Shown: positions 8,095-15,906, numbered from the stretch's first letter. The stretch: 23,446 nucleotides of DNA from an uncultured Sphingopyxis sp. (GCA_936933955.1 CAKZIN010000063.1:1-23446); one strand, 5' to 3'. Numbers and translations: made by a program. Notes: generated by a model not told the origin, from the sequence alone.

Positions 8095-10485
8095 TCAACC
8101 GCGCAGGTGCGCGCCGAGCTTCGCCGCCGCGGCGACGACGCGCTCACCGATGGCCTTGATCTCGGCATCGGTGAAGCTCTTCTCGCCGGGCTGGAGCGTG
8201 ACCTCCACCGCCAGGCTCACCTCGCCATCGGGCACGCCCGCGCCGGTGAAGCGATCGAAGACGCGCGCGCCGACGATATTCGCCTTGTCCGCGCCCCGGA
8301 TCGCGCGGACGAGCTCACCCGCCGCCAGCCCCTCGGGCGCGAGGAAGGCGAAGTCGCGCGTCACCGACTGCTGCAACGGCGGGGTGAAGGCCGGTCGCGC
8401 CGGTCCCGCCGCACGTTTCGCGGGGATGGCGTCGAGGAAAATCTCCACCGCCACCGCGGCTCCTGACAGGTCATAGGCGGCGAGCAGCGCAGGGTGGAGC
8501 GCCCCGAAGCGCGCCAGCATCGCCTTTGGCCCCAGACGCAGCGAGCCCGACTGGCCGGGGTGCCACAGCGCATCGCCCTCCGCATCCGCGGCCATCAGCT
8601 GAAGCCGCTCCACCGGCGCCCCCGCCGCGTCGAGCAGCGCCTCGGCAAGCCGCTTGGCCTCGAACGGCGAGACCGGAGCCGCGCGACCCGCCTGCCACCC
8701 GCGCGGGGCGGCATCGCCGGTGAGCAGCAGCGTCAACGTCGGACGCTCTCCATCGCTGAGGTAGCGGCGACCGATTTCGAACAGCCGCACGCTCGCCTCC
8801 CCGCGCGCGGCATTACGCGACGCGGCGGCGAGCAGCCCGGGGAGGAGCGAGGGGCGCATCGCCTTCAGCTCCTCGCTGATCGGGTTGGCGACGACATGCG
8901 CCGCGCCGCCGAAGCGCGCCGCTTCGTCCTCGGCGATGAAGCTCCAGGTGACGACCTCGCCCAGGCCCAGCGCGGCGGCGGTGCGCCGCAGCCGGCGTTC
9001 GAGCCGCTGTTCGGCAGTGGCCGTCGCCTTCGTGACGCCACTCGGGCGTCTGAGCGGGGTCGAGGGGATGGCGTCGTAGCCGCGAATGCGCAGCACCTCC
9101 TCGACGAGGTCCGCCGGGCCATCCACGTCGCGCCGCCATGTCGGCACGGTGACGCGCCACTGTGCGCCCTGTGCGACGCCGAAGCCGAGGCTGGAGAGGA
9201 TGCGCGCCTGCTCCTCCTCCGCGACCTCGACACCGCCCAGCTGCGCGGTCAGCGACGGGTCGAACGCCACCTCTCGCGGGGTCAGAGGCGGTTCGCCCAT
9301 TCGCGCGACGGCACTCGCCTCGCCGCCCGCATAGTGGGTGATGAGAAAGCTGAGGATGGCGGTCGCGTCGTCGAGGAAGGCGGGGTCGACCCCACGCTCG
9401 AACCGCGTGCGCGCGTCGCTGGTCAACGCCAGCGCCTGGCCGGTCAGCGCAATGCGTTCCGGGGAGAAGTAGGCGACCTCCAGCAGCACGTCGCGAGTGG
9501 CGTCGCTCACCCCCGAATCCTCACCGCCCATGATCCCGGCGATGTCGTGCACGCGCGCGTCGTCGGCGATGACCGTCATGCCCGCCGAGAGCGTATAATT
9601 CTTGCCGTTGAGCGCGGTGACGCCCTCACCCTCACGCGCGGCCCGCGCGGTGAGCGTGCCGCTGAGCTTCGCCATGTCGTAGGCGTGGCTCGGCCGGCCG
9701 AGGTCGAGCATGACATAGTTGGTGATATCGACGATGAGGTTGATCGAACGCTGCCCGACCGCCTCCAGCCGCCGCTTCATCCAGTCGGGGGTGGGGCGCG
9801 AGGCGTCCACCCCGCGGATGGCGCGGCCCCAGAAAGCGGGGCAGCCCGCCGCGTCGTCGATGGCGATGGCGGGTGCGTCGCCCTGCCCTTCGACCACCGG
9901 CACCTCGATCGGTACCAGCTCCCCCAACCCCGCCGCGGCGAGGTCGCGCGCGATGCCGCGGACGCCCATGCAGTCCTGTCGGTTGGGGGTGATGCTGACG
10001 TCGATCACCGGATCGCCCGCGCCCGCATAGTCGGCGTAAGCCGTCCCCACCGCGCCGTCCGCATCGGCAAGGTCGAGGATGCCGTCATGCTCCTCGCCCA
10101 GCCCGAGCTCACGCGCGGAGCACATCATGCCGTTGGAGGTCACGCCGCGAATGGCGGAGACCTTCAATTCCATGCCGTTCGCCGGGACCACCGCACCGGG
10201 CAGGCCGAGCACGCCGACCATTCCCGCGCGTGCGTTGGGCGCGCCGCACACCACCTGCAGCGGCTCGGCCCCATCGCCGGTATCGACCGTCAGCACCTGC
10301 AACTTGTCCGCCTGCGGGTGGCGCTCCGCGGTCAGCACGCGGGCGATGCGAAAGCCGGAGAGCCTGGCAGCGGGATCCTCGACCCCCTCCACCTCGTGCC
10401 CGATGCGGTTGAGCGTGGCGACGACGTCGTCCAGCGCATAATCGCCGCTAAGGTGGCTCTTGAGCCAGTCGAGCGTGAACTTCAC
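8095..10485 (-). CDS. pheT: Phenylalanine--tRNA ligase beta subunit
   Basis: A 796-residue beta subunit of the alpha2-beta2 phenylalanyl-tRNA synthetase, normal length for bacteria. Domains in order: the N-terminal segment KFTLDWLKSHLSGDYALDD, the OB-fold tRNA-binding domain (about 40-150, HPQADKLQVLTVDTG and VVCGAPNARAGM), the B3/B4 editing region (about 215-390, with GIMGGEDSGVSD), the B5 domain (about 400-470), the core-like region, and the C-terminal FDX-ACB anticodon-binding domain (about 705-796, SVTRDFAFLAPEG). The GTG start overlaps the pheS stop (GTGA, 10482-10485), which fits 1:1 coupled synthesis. The frame is open further upstream, but that part lies within pheS. Confidence 0.97.
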   Translation of the reverse strand: MKFTLDWLKSHLSGDYALDDVVATLNRIGHEVEGVEDPAARLSGFRIARVLTAERHPQADKLQVLTVDTGDGAEPLQVVCGAPNARAGMVGVLGLPGAVVPANGMELKVSAIRGVTSNGMMCSARELGLGEEHDGILDLADADGAVGTAYADYAGAGDPVIDVSITPNRQDCMGVRGIARDLAAAGLGELVPIEVPVVEGQGDAPAIAIDDAAGCPAFWGRAIRGVDASRPTPDWMKRRLEAVGQRSINLIVDITNYVMLDLGRPSHAYDMAKLSGTLTARAAREGEGVTALNGKNYTLSAGMTVIADDARVHDIAGIMGGEDSGVSDATRDVLLEVAYFSPERIALTGQALALTSDARTRFERGVDPAFLDDATAILSFLITHYAGGEASAVARMGEPPLTPREVAFDPSLTAQLGGVEVAEEEQARILSSLGFGVAQGAQWRVTVPTWRRDVDGPADLVEEVLRIRGYDAIPSTPLRRPSGVTKATATAEQRLERRLRRTAAALGLGEVVTWSFIAEDEAARFGGAAHVVANPISEELKAMRPSLLPGLLAAASRNAARGEASVRLFEIGRRYLSDGERPTLTLLLTGDAAPRGWQAGRAAPVSPFEAKRLAEALLDAAGAPVERLQLMAADAEGDALWHPGQSGSLRLGPKAMLARFGALHPALLAAYDLSGAAVAVEIFLDAIPAKRAAGPARPAFTPPLQQSVTRDFAFLAPEGLAAGELVRAIRGADKANIVGARVFDRFTGAGVPDGEVSLAVEVTLQPGEKSFTDAEIKAIGERVVAAAAKLGAHLRG

Positions 10486-11615
10486 GGCCGCAGCCCTCCC
10501 GACAGCGTGGGCAGGTCGAGCGCGCCGAAGCCGTAGTGGCGCATCCAGCGCACGTCGCCGTCGAAAAAGGCGCGCAAATCGTCCATCCCATATTTGAGCA
10601 TCGCCAGCCGATCGACGCCGACGCCAAAGGCAAAGCCCGACCACTCATCCGGATCGACGCCCCCTGCGGCGAGCACCTTGCGATGCACCATGCCGCTGCC
10701 GAGCAGCTCCATCCACGCATGGCCCGGCGCGTCGCCGTCGCCCCCGACGATGCGCCGCCCCGCTTCGGCGCGATAGCCGACGTCGACCTCCGCCGACGGT
10801 TCGGTGAAGGGGAAATAGCTCGGCCGCAGCCGCAGCACGATGTCGTCGGTCTCAAAGAACGCCTTGAGGAACGTCTCCAGCGTCCATTTGAGGTGGCCCA
10901 TGGTGATGCCGCGGTCGATCACCAGCCCTTCGATCTGGTGGAACATCGGCGTGTGCGTGGCATCGCTGTCGCTGCGATAAACTCGCCCCGGCGCGATGAT
11001 GCGGATCGGCGGACGCTGTTCGAGCATGGTGCGGATCTGCACGGGGGAGGTGTGGGTGCGCAGCACGCGGGGCTGGTTGCTGGCCATCTCCGCCGCGCCG
11101 TGCGCTTCAGGGCCGCGTGGCGTCCCCTGCGACGCAACGTAAAACGTATCGTGCATCGCCCGCGCGGGATGGGTTTCGGGGATGTTGAGCGCGTCGAAAT
11201 TATACCATTGCTCTTCGATCTCGGGCCCCGTCGCCACCGCGAAGCCCAGATCGGCGAAAATTTCCGCGAGCTCGTCCATCACCTGGCTGACCGGGTGGAT
11301 GCTGCCGCGCGGATTGGCGTCGGCGGGGAGGCTGAGGTCGATCCGCTCGCGCGCCAGACGTTCGCTCAGCGCCGCGCTTTCGAGCGCCGCCTTGCGCTCC
11401 GCCAGCGCCGCGCTGACCGTTTCGCGCAGCGCGTGGATGCGGGGCCCCTCCGCCTGGCGCTGCTCGGGCGACATCGCGCCCAGCGTCTTGAGCAGAGCCG
11501 ACACGCTGCCCTGCTTGCCCAGCGCCCCGACGCGCAGCGCCTCGATCGCGGCAAGGTCGCCTGCGCCCGCAATATCGGCGACAAGCTGCTGCTCGAGGGT
11601 CACAAGATCGGTCAT
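10482..11615 (-). CDS. pheS: Phenylalanine--tRNA ligase alpha subunit
   Basis: A 377-residue catalytic alpha subunit. The first 85 or so residues form the helical coiled-coil arm, including LGKQGSVSALLKTL. The class II catalytic core follows: IHPVSQVMDELAEIFADLGF, the substrate region NFDALNIPETHPARAMHDTFY, motif 2 (GRVYRSDSDATHTPMFHQIE) and motif 3 (FGVGVDRLAMLKYGMDDLR). The ATG at 11615 is preferred. A GTG six bases upstream would add two residues and cannot be excluded. The stop overlaps the pheT start. The gene begins 32 bases after queG on the same strand, so all three may share a transcript. No leader peptide or T-box-like element is possible in so short a gap. Confidence 0.97.
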   Translation of the reverse strand: MTDLVTLEQQLVADIAGAGDLAAIEALRVGALGKQGSVSALLKTLGAMSPEQRQAEGPRIHALRETVSAALAERKAALESAALSERLARERIDLSLPADANPRGSIHPVSQVMDELAEIFADLGFAVATGPEIEEQWYNFDALNIPETHPARAMHDTFYVASQGTPRGPEAHGAAEMASNQPRVLRTHTSPVQIRTMLEQRPPIRIIAPGRVYRSDSDATHTPMFHQIEGLVIDRGITMGHLKWTLETFLKAFFETDDIVLRLRPSYFPFTEPSAEVDVGYRAEAGRRIVGGDGDAPGHAWMELLGSGMVHRKVLAAGGVDPDEWSGFAFGVGVDRLAMLKYGMDDLRAFFDGDVRWMRHYGFGALDLPTLSGGLRP

Positions 11616-11647
11616 CGTCACTCACATCGGTTGGCGCGTCCGCGCCC

Positions 11648-12730
11648 CTAGCGCGGCGGGGCGATCAACCCAAGCCGGTTGCCGCGCTGGAGCTCCGCCA
11701 GCGCCCACTCCGCCGCCTCCGCCACCACCGGGTCCTCGTCGGCGACGAGCGGGGTGAGCGCGGGGATCATCGCCGAATCGCCGCTGTTGCCCGCCGCGAT
11801 GCAGGCGTTGCGCACCATCCGCGCGCGACCGATGCGCTTGATCGGAGAGCCCGCGAACAGCGCGCGAAACCCAGCATCGTCGAGCGCGAGCAGGTCCGCG
11901 ATGCGCGGCGCCACCAGCTCCGCGCGCGGCAGGAAAGCGCGGTGCGTGCGCGCGGCGTCGGCGAATTTGTTCCACGGGCACACCGCCAGGCAATCGTCGC
12001 AGCCATAGACGCGGTTGCCGATCCCGCGCCGCAGATTGTGCGGGATCGGCCCCTTGTGCTCGATGGTGAGGTAGGAGACGCAGCGCCGCGCATCGAGCCG
12101 GTAGGGCGCGGGGAACGCGTCGGTCGGGCAGGCGCGCTGGCAGGCATCGCAGGACCCGCACGAACCCTTTGCCGGCGCGCTCTGCCCGAGGTCGAGCGTG
12201 GTCATGATCGCCCCCAGAAACAGCCAGCTGCCATGGTCGCGGCTGAGGAGGTTGGTGTGCTTGCCCTGCCAGCCGAGCCCCGCGCCTTCGCCGAGCGGCT
12301 TTTCCATCACCGGCGCGGTGTCGACGAACACCTTCACCGCCTCCCCCTCCGGCGCAGCGGCGAGGAGGTCGCGCGCCACCGCCTTGAGCGCGCGCTTGAC
12401 CACATCGTGATAGTCCGCGCCCTGCGCGTAGACGGAGATGCGCGCGCGGGTCGGATGCGCCGCCAGCGCCAGCGGGTCGCGCCTTGGCGCGTAACTCATG
12501 CCGAGCATGATCACGCTGCGCACCTCCGGCCACAGCCCGGCGGGGCAGGCGCGTTCATCGGCGCGGCTTTCCATCCACAGCATCGTGCCGTGGCAACCCT
12601 CGGCCAGCCATTGCCGCAGCCGTTCGCCGGCGCGCGGCGCGACATTGGCGGGCGCGACGCCCCATGCGACGAAGCCATGCCGCGCGGCGCTATCGGCGAG
12701 CAGAGCTACAAGGTCGGCGGGCGCGGGCAT
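11648..12730 (-). CDS. queG: Epoxyqueuosine reductase
   Basis: A 360-residue cobalamin-dependent iron-sulfur enzyme that reduces epoxyqueuosine to queuosine at the wobble position of GUN-anticodon tRNAs. It shows the signature VDTAPVMEKPLGEGAG (138-152, catalytic acid D137 just ahead), GLGWQGKHTNLL, and two 4Fe-4S cysteine sets: CGSCDACQRACP (C191, C194, C197, C201) and C217 with CDDCLAVCP (C244, C247, C251). A HEAT-like helical C-terminus follows (about 280-360). The ATG at 12730 has GAGGG about eight bases upstream. The frame remains open for over a kilobase upstream only because it is antisense to the amidohydrolase in GC-rich DNA. It is divergent from that gene and heads the queG-pheS-pheT run, all tRNA-related. 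Confidence 0.95.
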   Translation of the reverse strand: MPAPADLVALLADSAARHGFVAWGVAPANVAPRAGERLRQWLAEGCHGTMLWMESRADERACPAGLWPEVRSVIMLGMSYAPRRDPLALAAHPTRARISVYAQGADYHDVVKRALKAVARDLLAAAPEGEAVKVFVDTAPVMEKPLGEGAGLGWQGKHTNLLSRDHGSWLFLGAIMTTLDLGQSAPAKGSCGSCDACQRACPTDAFPAPYRLDARRCVSYLTIEHKGPIPHNLRRGIGNRVYGCDDCLAVCPWNKFADAARTHRAFLPRAELVAPRIADLLALDDAGFRALFAGSPIKRIGRARMVRNACIAAGNSGDSAMIPALTPLVADEDPVVAEAAEWALAELQRGNRLGLIAPPR

Positions 12731-12769
12731 GGCGCATCCCTCTAGCAGCTTTCGACGCAACGCGAGCGC

Positions 12770-12798
12770 TTGCCCCCGCCCCATCGCCTCGTCACTAT
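12770..12798 (+). promoter_or_regulatory. Candidate promoter of the exported amidohydrolase
   Basis: TTGCCC at 12770-12775 and CACTAT at 12793-12798 are separated by 17 bases. This places a start near 12805, about 20 bases before the ATG. The match to sigma-70-type elements is modest and was chosen by eye in the 96-base divergent region shared with queG. Confidence 0.3.
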
Positions 12799-12826
12799 CG
12801 CGCAACTGGAAATAGGGGAGCGAGGG

Positions 12827-14185
12827 ATGATCGGACTGGCACGCGCGGGCGCTCTGGCGATGGCATTGGCGGCGAGCGCGCCGCTCGCGGCACAGTCGGG
12901 CGCGACGCCTCCGCCCGCCAACCCCGCCGCCGCGACGCTGCGCGCGCAGATCGGGCGCGACATGCCCTCGCTGATCGAGCACTATCGGTGGTTCCACGCC
13001 AACCCCGAGCTTGCGGGCAACGAAGTGCAGTCGGCGGCGCGCATGGCGCAGGCGGCGCGCGCGGCGGGGTTCGAGGTGACCGAGCGCGTCGGCGGTCACG
13101 GCATCGTCGCCATGCTGCGCAACGGCCCCGGCCCCACCGTGCTGCTGCGCGCGGACATGGACGCTCTGCCGGTGACCGAAGCGACCGGCCTCCCCTTTGC
13201 GAGCCGGGTCACCGCGGTCGCCGCGGGCGGGCAGCAGACCGGCGTCATGCACGCCTGCGGCCACGACACCCACATGACGAGCTGGATCGCCACGGCGCGC
13301 GCGATGGCTGCCAACCGCGCGAACTGGTCGGGGACGCTGATCATGATCGGCCAGCCCGCGGAGGAAATCGTCGCGGGCGCGCGCGCCATGATCGCCGACG
13401 GTCTCTTCACCCGCTGGCCCAAGCCCGACTACGCCATCGCCTTTCACGATTCGTCGTTCCTGCCCGCGGGGCAGATCGGCTACACCCCGGGCTTCGCACT
13501 CGCCAATGTCGACAGCGTTGACATACTGGTGAAGGGGCTCGGCGGGCATGGGTCGATGCCGCACACGACGCGCGATCCGATCGTGCTGGGGAGCCGCATC
13601 GTCACGGGGCTTCAGACCATCGTCAGCCGCGAGGTCGATCCGCAGGACGCCGCGGTCATCACCGTCGGCAGCTTTCACGGCGGCACCAAGCATAACATCA
13701 TCGGCGAGGAGGCGCGGCTGCAGATCACCGTGCGCAGCTACTCCGATGCCACCCGGCGCCTGCTGCTCGATGGCATCCGCCGCACCGCGCGGGGCGAAGC
13801 GATCGCTGCGGGGCTGCCCGACGATCTGCTGCCCGAGGTGACCGTCAGCCGCGAAGGCGCCAACGCGACCTACAATGTTCCCGAATTCACCGAACAGATG
13901 GCCGCACTCGCATCGCAGCATTTCGGGGCGGACCGCGTCACGCGCGTGCCGGCGTCGATGGGGGCGGAGGATTTCAGCGAGATCTACCGCGCCGACAACA
14001 GCATCAAGACGCTGATCTTCTGGGTCGGTGGCGTGCCGCGCCCGGCGTGGGACGCGGCGCAGGCCGGCACCGCGCGCCTCCCCTCGATCCACTCGCCCAA
14101 CTGGGCCCCCGATGCCGAGGCCGTCATCGGCACCGCATCCGAAGCGATGAGCCTGATGGCGCTGAGTTTGATGCCAAAGCGCTGA
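12827..14185 (+). CDS. Exported M20D amidohydrolase / metallopeptidase
   Basis: A 452-residue di-metal hydrolase of the M20D group (N-acyl-amino-acid, hippurate or IAA-conjugate hydrolases). A signal peptide is clear: MIGLARAGALAMALAASAPLAAQ, with likely cleavage after LAA or AAQ. Metal ligands follow the M20D pattern: MHACGHDTHM (C144, H146), GQPAEE (E179/E180), IAFHDS (H207) and a C-terminal His in PSIHSPNW. RADMDALPVTE (108-118) is the conserved first-domain motif, and the dimerisation-domain signature GGHGSMPH is present. The ATG at 12827 has AGGGGAG upstream. It probably cleaves amide-linked acyl amino acids or small peptides in the periplasm; the substrate is unknown. It is divergent from queG and followed by a strong hairpin. 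Confidence 0.9.
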   Translation: MIGLARAGALAMALAASAPLAAQSGATPPPANPAAATLRAQIGRDMPSLIEHYRWFHANPELAGNEVQSAARMAQAARAAGFEVTERVGGHGIVAMLRNGPGPTVLLRADMDALPVTEATGLPFASRVTAVAAGGQQTGVMHACGHDTHMTSWIATARAMAANRANWSGTLIMIGQPAEEIVAGARAMIADGLFTRWPKPDYAIAFHDSSFLPAGQIGYTPGFALANVDSVDILVKGLGGHGSMPHTTRDPIVLGSRIVTGLQTIVSREVDPQDAAVITVGSFHGGTKHNIIGEEARLQITVRSYSDATRRLLLDGIRRTARGEAIAAGLPDDLLPEVTVSREGANATYNVPEFTEQMAALASQHFGADRVTRVPASMGAEDFSEIYRADNSIKTLIFWVGGVPRPAWDAAQAGTARLPSIHSPNWAPDAEAVIGTASEAMSLMALSLMPKR

Positions 14186-14204
14186 CGGCTCTCACGGCGC
14201 TTTT

Positions 14205-14228
14205 GTGCTCCGGCGAAGGCCGGAGCAC
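14205..14228. repeat. Perfect 10-bp palindromic hairpin (repeat family member)
   Basis: GTGCTCCGGC at 14205-14214 and GCCGGAGCAC at 14219-14228 form a perfect 10-base-pair stem with a GAAG loop, 20 bases after the amidohydrolase stop. It has the same plan as the longer palindromic repeats near 15574 and 21827 (GTGCTCC-KGC-GAAR-GC-KGGAGC), so it looks like a single-hairpin member of that dispersed family. It may also act as a transcript end or stabiliser, though no T-run follows. Confidence 0.6.
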
Positions 14229-14251
14229 GGCGCGGTGCGACACCCACCACC

Positions 14252-14280
14252 TTGCGCGCGCATCGCAGTCCCGGTAACGC
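14252..14280 (+). promoter_or_regulatory. Candidate promoter of tRNA-Trp
   Basis: TTGCGC at 14252-14257 and TAACGC at 14275-14280 are 17 bases apart, followed by a G+C-rich discriminator. The predicted start near 14287 is about 20 bases before the mature tRNA. Found by eye, so moderate to low support. Confidence 0.35.
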
Positions 14281-14308
14281 GCGCCTTCGCTGCGAGGCGG
14301 GACTTCGC

Positions 14309-14384
14309 AGGGGTATAGCTCAGTTGGTAGAGCATCGGTCTCCAAAACCGAGGGTCGTGGGTTCGAGTCCCCCTGCCCCTGCCA
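14309..14384 (+). tRNA. tRNA-Trp (anticodon CCA)
   Basis: A 76-base cloverleaf. The acceptor arm AGGGGTA pairs with TGCCCCT, the D-arm is GCTC-AGTTGGTA-GAGC, and the anticodon stem TCGGT/ACCGA carries the loop CTCCAAA with anticodon CCA. The variable loop and T-arm include GTGGGTTCGAGTCCCC, and the 3' CCA is encoded. A tRNA-Trp immediately upstream of secE-nusG is a familiar arrangement in alphaproteobacteria, which supports the call. Confidence 0.97.
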
Positions 14385-14490
14385 GTCCCGCCGCGCCGCG
14401 TGCCGCCGCCTTGCTTGCGTCCGCTGGGACGCTCGCCTAAAGGGCGGCGCTTCGCGACAGTCGCGTGGGCGCACTCTTGCCTCTCACGCC

Positions 14491-14519
14491 TTGGCCGGTC
14501 GCAGGCTCCATCCCATATC
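14491..14519 (+). promoter_or_regulatory. Candidate promoter of secE-nusG
   Basis: TTGGCC at 14491-14496 and CATATC at 14514-14519 are 17 bases apart in the 215-base stretch between tRNA-Trp and secE. A start near 14526 would leave a leader of about 75 bases. Read-through from the tRNA promoter is the alternative. Apart from two short hairpins (14417-14432 and 14453-14465), nothing else stands out in this stretch. Confidence 0.3.
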
Positions 14520-14599
14520 GGCATGGACCGCCCGGCGAGGCGTGCGGCAGCATGGGCGTCGCGCGGACCCGCTCGCGAACCGTTGAGGATGCTTTGATC

Positions 14600-14797
14600 A
14601 TGGCCAAGACCAGCCCCGGCGAATTCGTCCGTCAGGTGCGTACCGAGATGGACAAGATCGTCTGGCCGACCCCGCGCGAGACGATGGCGACGACCATCAT
14701 GGTGCTGATCTTTACCGTCATCCTGTCGATCTTCTTCCTCGGCGTCGACGCCGCCTTCGCCGGGATCGTGCGCTGGCTGCTGTCGCTCGCCGGCTGA
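14600..14797 (+). CDS. secE: Preprotein translocase subunit SecE
   Basis: A 65-residue, single-span SecE of the short type usual in alphaproteobacteria. It is the essential clamp subunit of the SecYEG channel in the inner membrane. The conserved amphipathic segment FVRQVRTEMDKIVWPTPRET (9-28) precedes one transmembrane helix at about 31-53. The ATG at 14600 is taken because it gives the standard MAKTSPGEF opening and has TGAGGA ten bases upstream; the longer open frame into the tRNA spacer is rejected. nusG follows after 20 bases, so the two are co-transcribed. Confidence 0.96.
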   Translation: MAKTSPGEFVRQVRTEMDKIVWPTPRETMATTIMVLIFTVILSIFFLGVDAAFAGIVRWLLSLAG

Positions 14798-14817
14798 CAC
14801 GGGAACCGAACACAGCC

Positions 14818-15357
14818 ATGACCCCGCGCTGGTACATCATCCACGCCTATTCGGGCTCCGAGAACAAGGTGCGCGAGGCGATCCTCGGCGAAGCGGAGCG
14901 CATGGGCCTCGCCGAGCTGATCGAGCGCATCGAGGTGCCGACCGAAACGGTGACCGAGGTGAAGCGCGGCAAGCGCGTCCAGTCCGAGCGCACGTCGATG
15001 GCGGGCTATGTCCTCGCCAAGCTGGTGATGACCGACGATGTCTATCACCTCATCCGCAACACGCCCAAGGTGACCGGCTTCCTGGGTGTCGCCGGCAAGC
15101 CGCAGGCGGTGCGCGAGAGCGAGGCGATGCGGATGCTCAACATCCGTGACGAAGCCGCCGCGCGCCCCAAGCAGGAAATCAAGGTCGATTACGAGATCGG
15201 CGATCAGGTCAAGCTGCTCGAAGGCCCGTTCGCGAGCTTCAACGGCCTCGTCGAAGGTCTCGATTTCGACAAGGGCCGGGTCAAGGTCGGCGTCTCCATC
15301 TTCGGCCGCGCGACTCCCGTGGAGCTCGAATTCGACCAGGTTGAACGGGTTCGGTGA
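14818..15357 (+). CDS. nusG: Transcription termination/antitermination protein NusG
   Basis: A 179-residue transcription elongation factor that binds the RNA polymerase clamp, couples to ribosomal protein S10 and contacts Rho. The NGN domain spans about 4-110 (RWYIIHAYSGSENKVREAI, then SMAGYVLAKLVMTDDVYHLI and TPKVTGFLG). The C-terminal KOW domain spans about 127-179 (IGDQVKLLEGPFASFNGLVE and RVKVGVSIFGRATPVELEF). Length and both domains are normal. It is second in the secE-nusG pair. The usual close junction to rplK is missing, because about 550 bases of hairpin-rich sequence intervene. Confidence 0.97.
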   Translation: MTPRWYIIHAYSGSENKVREAILGEAERMGLAELIERIEVPTETVTEVKRGKRVQSERTSMAGYVLAKLVMTDDVYHLIRNTPKVTGFLGVAGKPQAVRESEAMRMLNIRDEAAARPKQEIKVDYEIGDQVKLLEGPFASFNGLVEGLDFDKGRVKVGVSIFGRATPVELEFDQVERVR

Positions 15358-15433
15358 GCGCGGCTACGCCCGCGCGGTCCGCGTAGCGGACACCGAACGC
15401 CGGCCGGCGGGTGGCGCAGCCAACCCGTCCGAC

Positions 15434-15456
15434 GTCATGGGATTTATTCCCATGAC
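15434..15456. repeat. Perfect 9-bp palindrome, AT-rich loop
   Basis: Arms GTCATGGGA (15434-15442) and TCCCATGAC (15448-15456) flank the loop TTTAT. It stands 77 bases after the nusG stop in otherwise very G+C-rich DNA. It could be a protein-binding site or an RNA hairpin. No T-run follows. Confidence 0.55.
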
Positions 15457-15481
15457 AGCCCCCCGCCGCCAGCAAAGCGGG

Positions 15482-15502
15482 ACCCCGGATCAAGTCCGGG
15501 GT
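15482..15502. repeat. Short palindromic repeat ACCCCGGA-TCAAG-TCCGGGGT
   Basis: A perfect 8-bp inverted repeat with a five-base loop. This sequence type is, from general knowledge, a very common dispersed intergenic hairpin in alphaproteobacterial chromosomes. Only one copy occurs in the window. Confidence 0.6.
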
Positions 15503-15573
15503 GACGGAAATGGCTACCTGGGATGCGGCGAAGGCCGGAGCGCTAGCGCGCATACAACCCTCTCACCACCACC

Positions 15574-15680
15574 GTGCTCCTGCGGAAGAGGAGCCCAGGG
15601 CAGCACAGCGCAACGCCCAGCCGCCCTAGGCCCCTGCTTTCGCAGGGGCACTTCGGTCGAGGGCCACACGCCGGCGCTCT
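15574..15680. repeat. Palindromic dispersed repeat, copy A (BIME-like)
   Basis: Starts GTGCTCCTGC and has, at 15634-15651, the mirror arm CCTGCTTTCGCAGGGGCAC, with GCCCTAGG before it. The whole is an imperfect long palindrome made of two head-to-head hairpins. It aligns over its full length with copy B at 21827, and similarity continues for about 30 bases after the palindrome to the shared CGCTCT. The first hairpin is imperfect here (GCGGAAGAGG where copy B has a perfect stem). Confidence 0.75.
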
Positions 15681-15906
15681 CCCCGCCTCCGCTCAGGCCT
15701 CCGCCGGAGCACAGGTGGCGCGAACCCGCACGCGACCGCCGCGCCTGTCGACCCCTTCCATTTCTCCCCCCACCCCGCTAAGCGTGCGCGTCCCCTTTCG
15801 CCCGGCGAATCGGAGGACACCCCGCGCGGGAGGTGGCTTCGCGCCGCCGTTAGCACCGCTCAGCATGAGGGCGCGTCTGCGTCCGACAGTGTGAAAGGAG
15901 GCCATC

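Larger units (their letters stand above)
15358..15906. other. Hairpin- and repeat-rich gap between nusG and rplK
   Basis: A 549-base stretch with no convincing gene. In order it holds: a hairpin just after nusG (GCTACGC 15363-15369 with GCGTAGC 15381-15387); a 9-bp perfect palindrome (15434-15456); an 8-bp palindrome (15482-15502); a half copy of the GGCGAAGGCCGGAG element (about 15526-15540); a long palindromic repeat (15574-15680); and C-rich sequence without visible signals to about 15890. It ends with the rplK ribosome-binding site AAAGGAGG at 15894-15901. The rplK-rplA promoter should lie in the last 200 bases, but I could not pick it out. Confidence 0.7.

Noticed and set aside
8494..10536. 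A long open frame (about 680 codons) on the + strand opposite pheT
   Set aside because: Its translation is Arg/His/Gly-rich with no domain, and it is an exact antisense shadow of a clear pheT. Long antisense frames are expected in DNA this G+C-rich.
12731..14092. Upstream extension of the queG frame by more than 1 kb
   Set aside because: The extension is antisense to the amidohydrolase and has no motif; the QueG family start and a ribosome-binding site fit the ATG at 12730.
14400..14599. Longer N-terminal versions of secE and small frames between tRNA-Trp and secE
   Set aside because: No ribosome-binding sites or family similarity; the short SecE with MAKTSPGEF is the normal form.
15574..15680. 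The repeats considered as a CRISPR array
   Set aside because: Copies are far apart, palindromic and without regular spacers, and no cas gene is present.
15358..15906. Possible small genes within the nusG-rplK gap
   Set aside because: The frames are built across the palindromic repeats, with no ribosome-binding site and repeat-derived residue composition.
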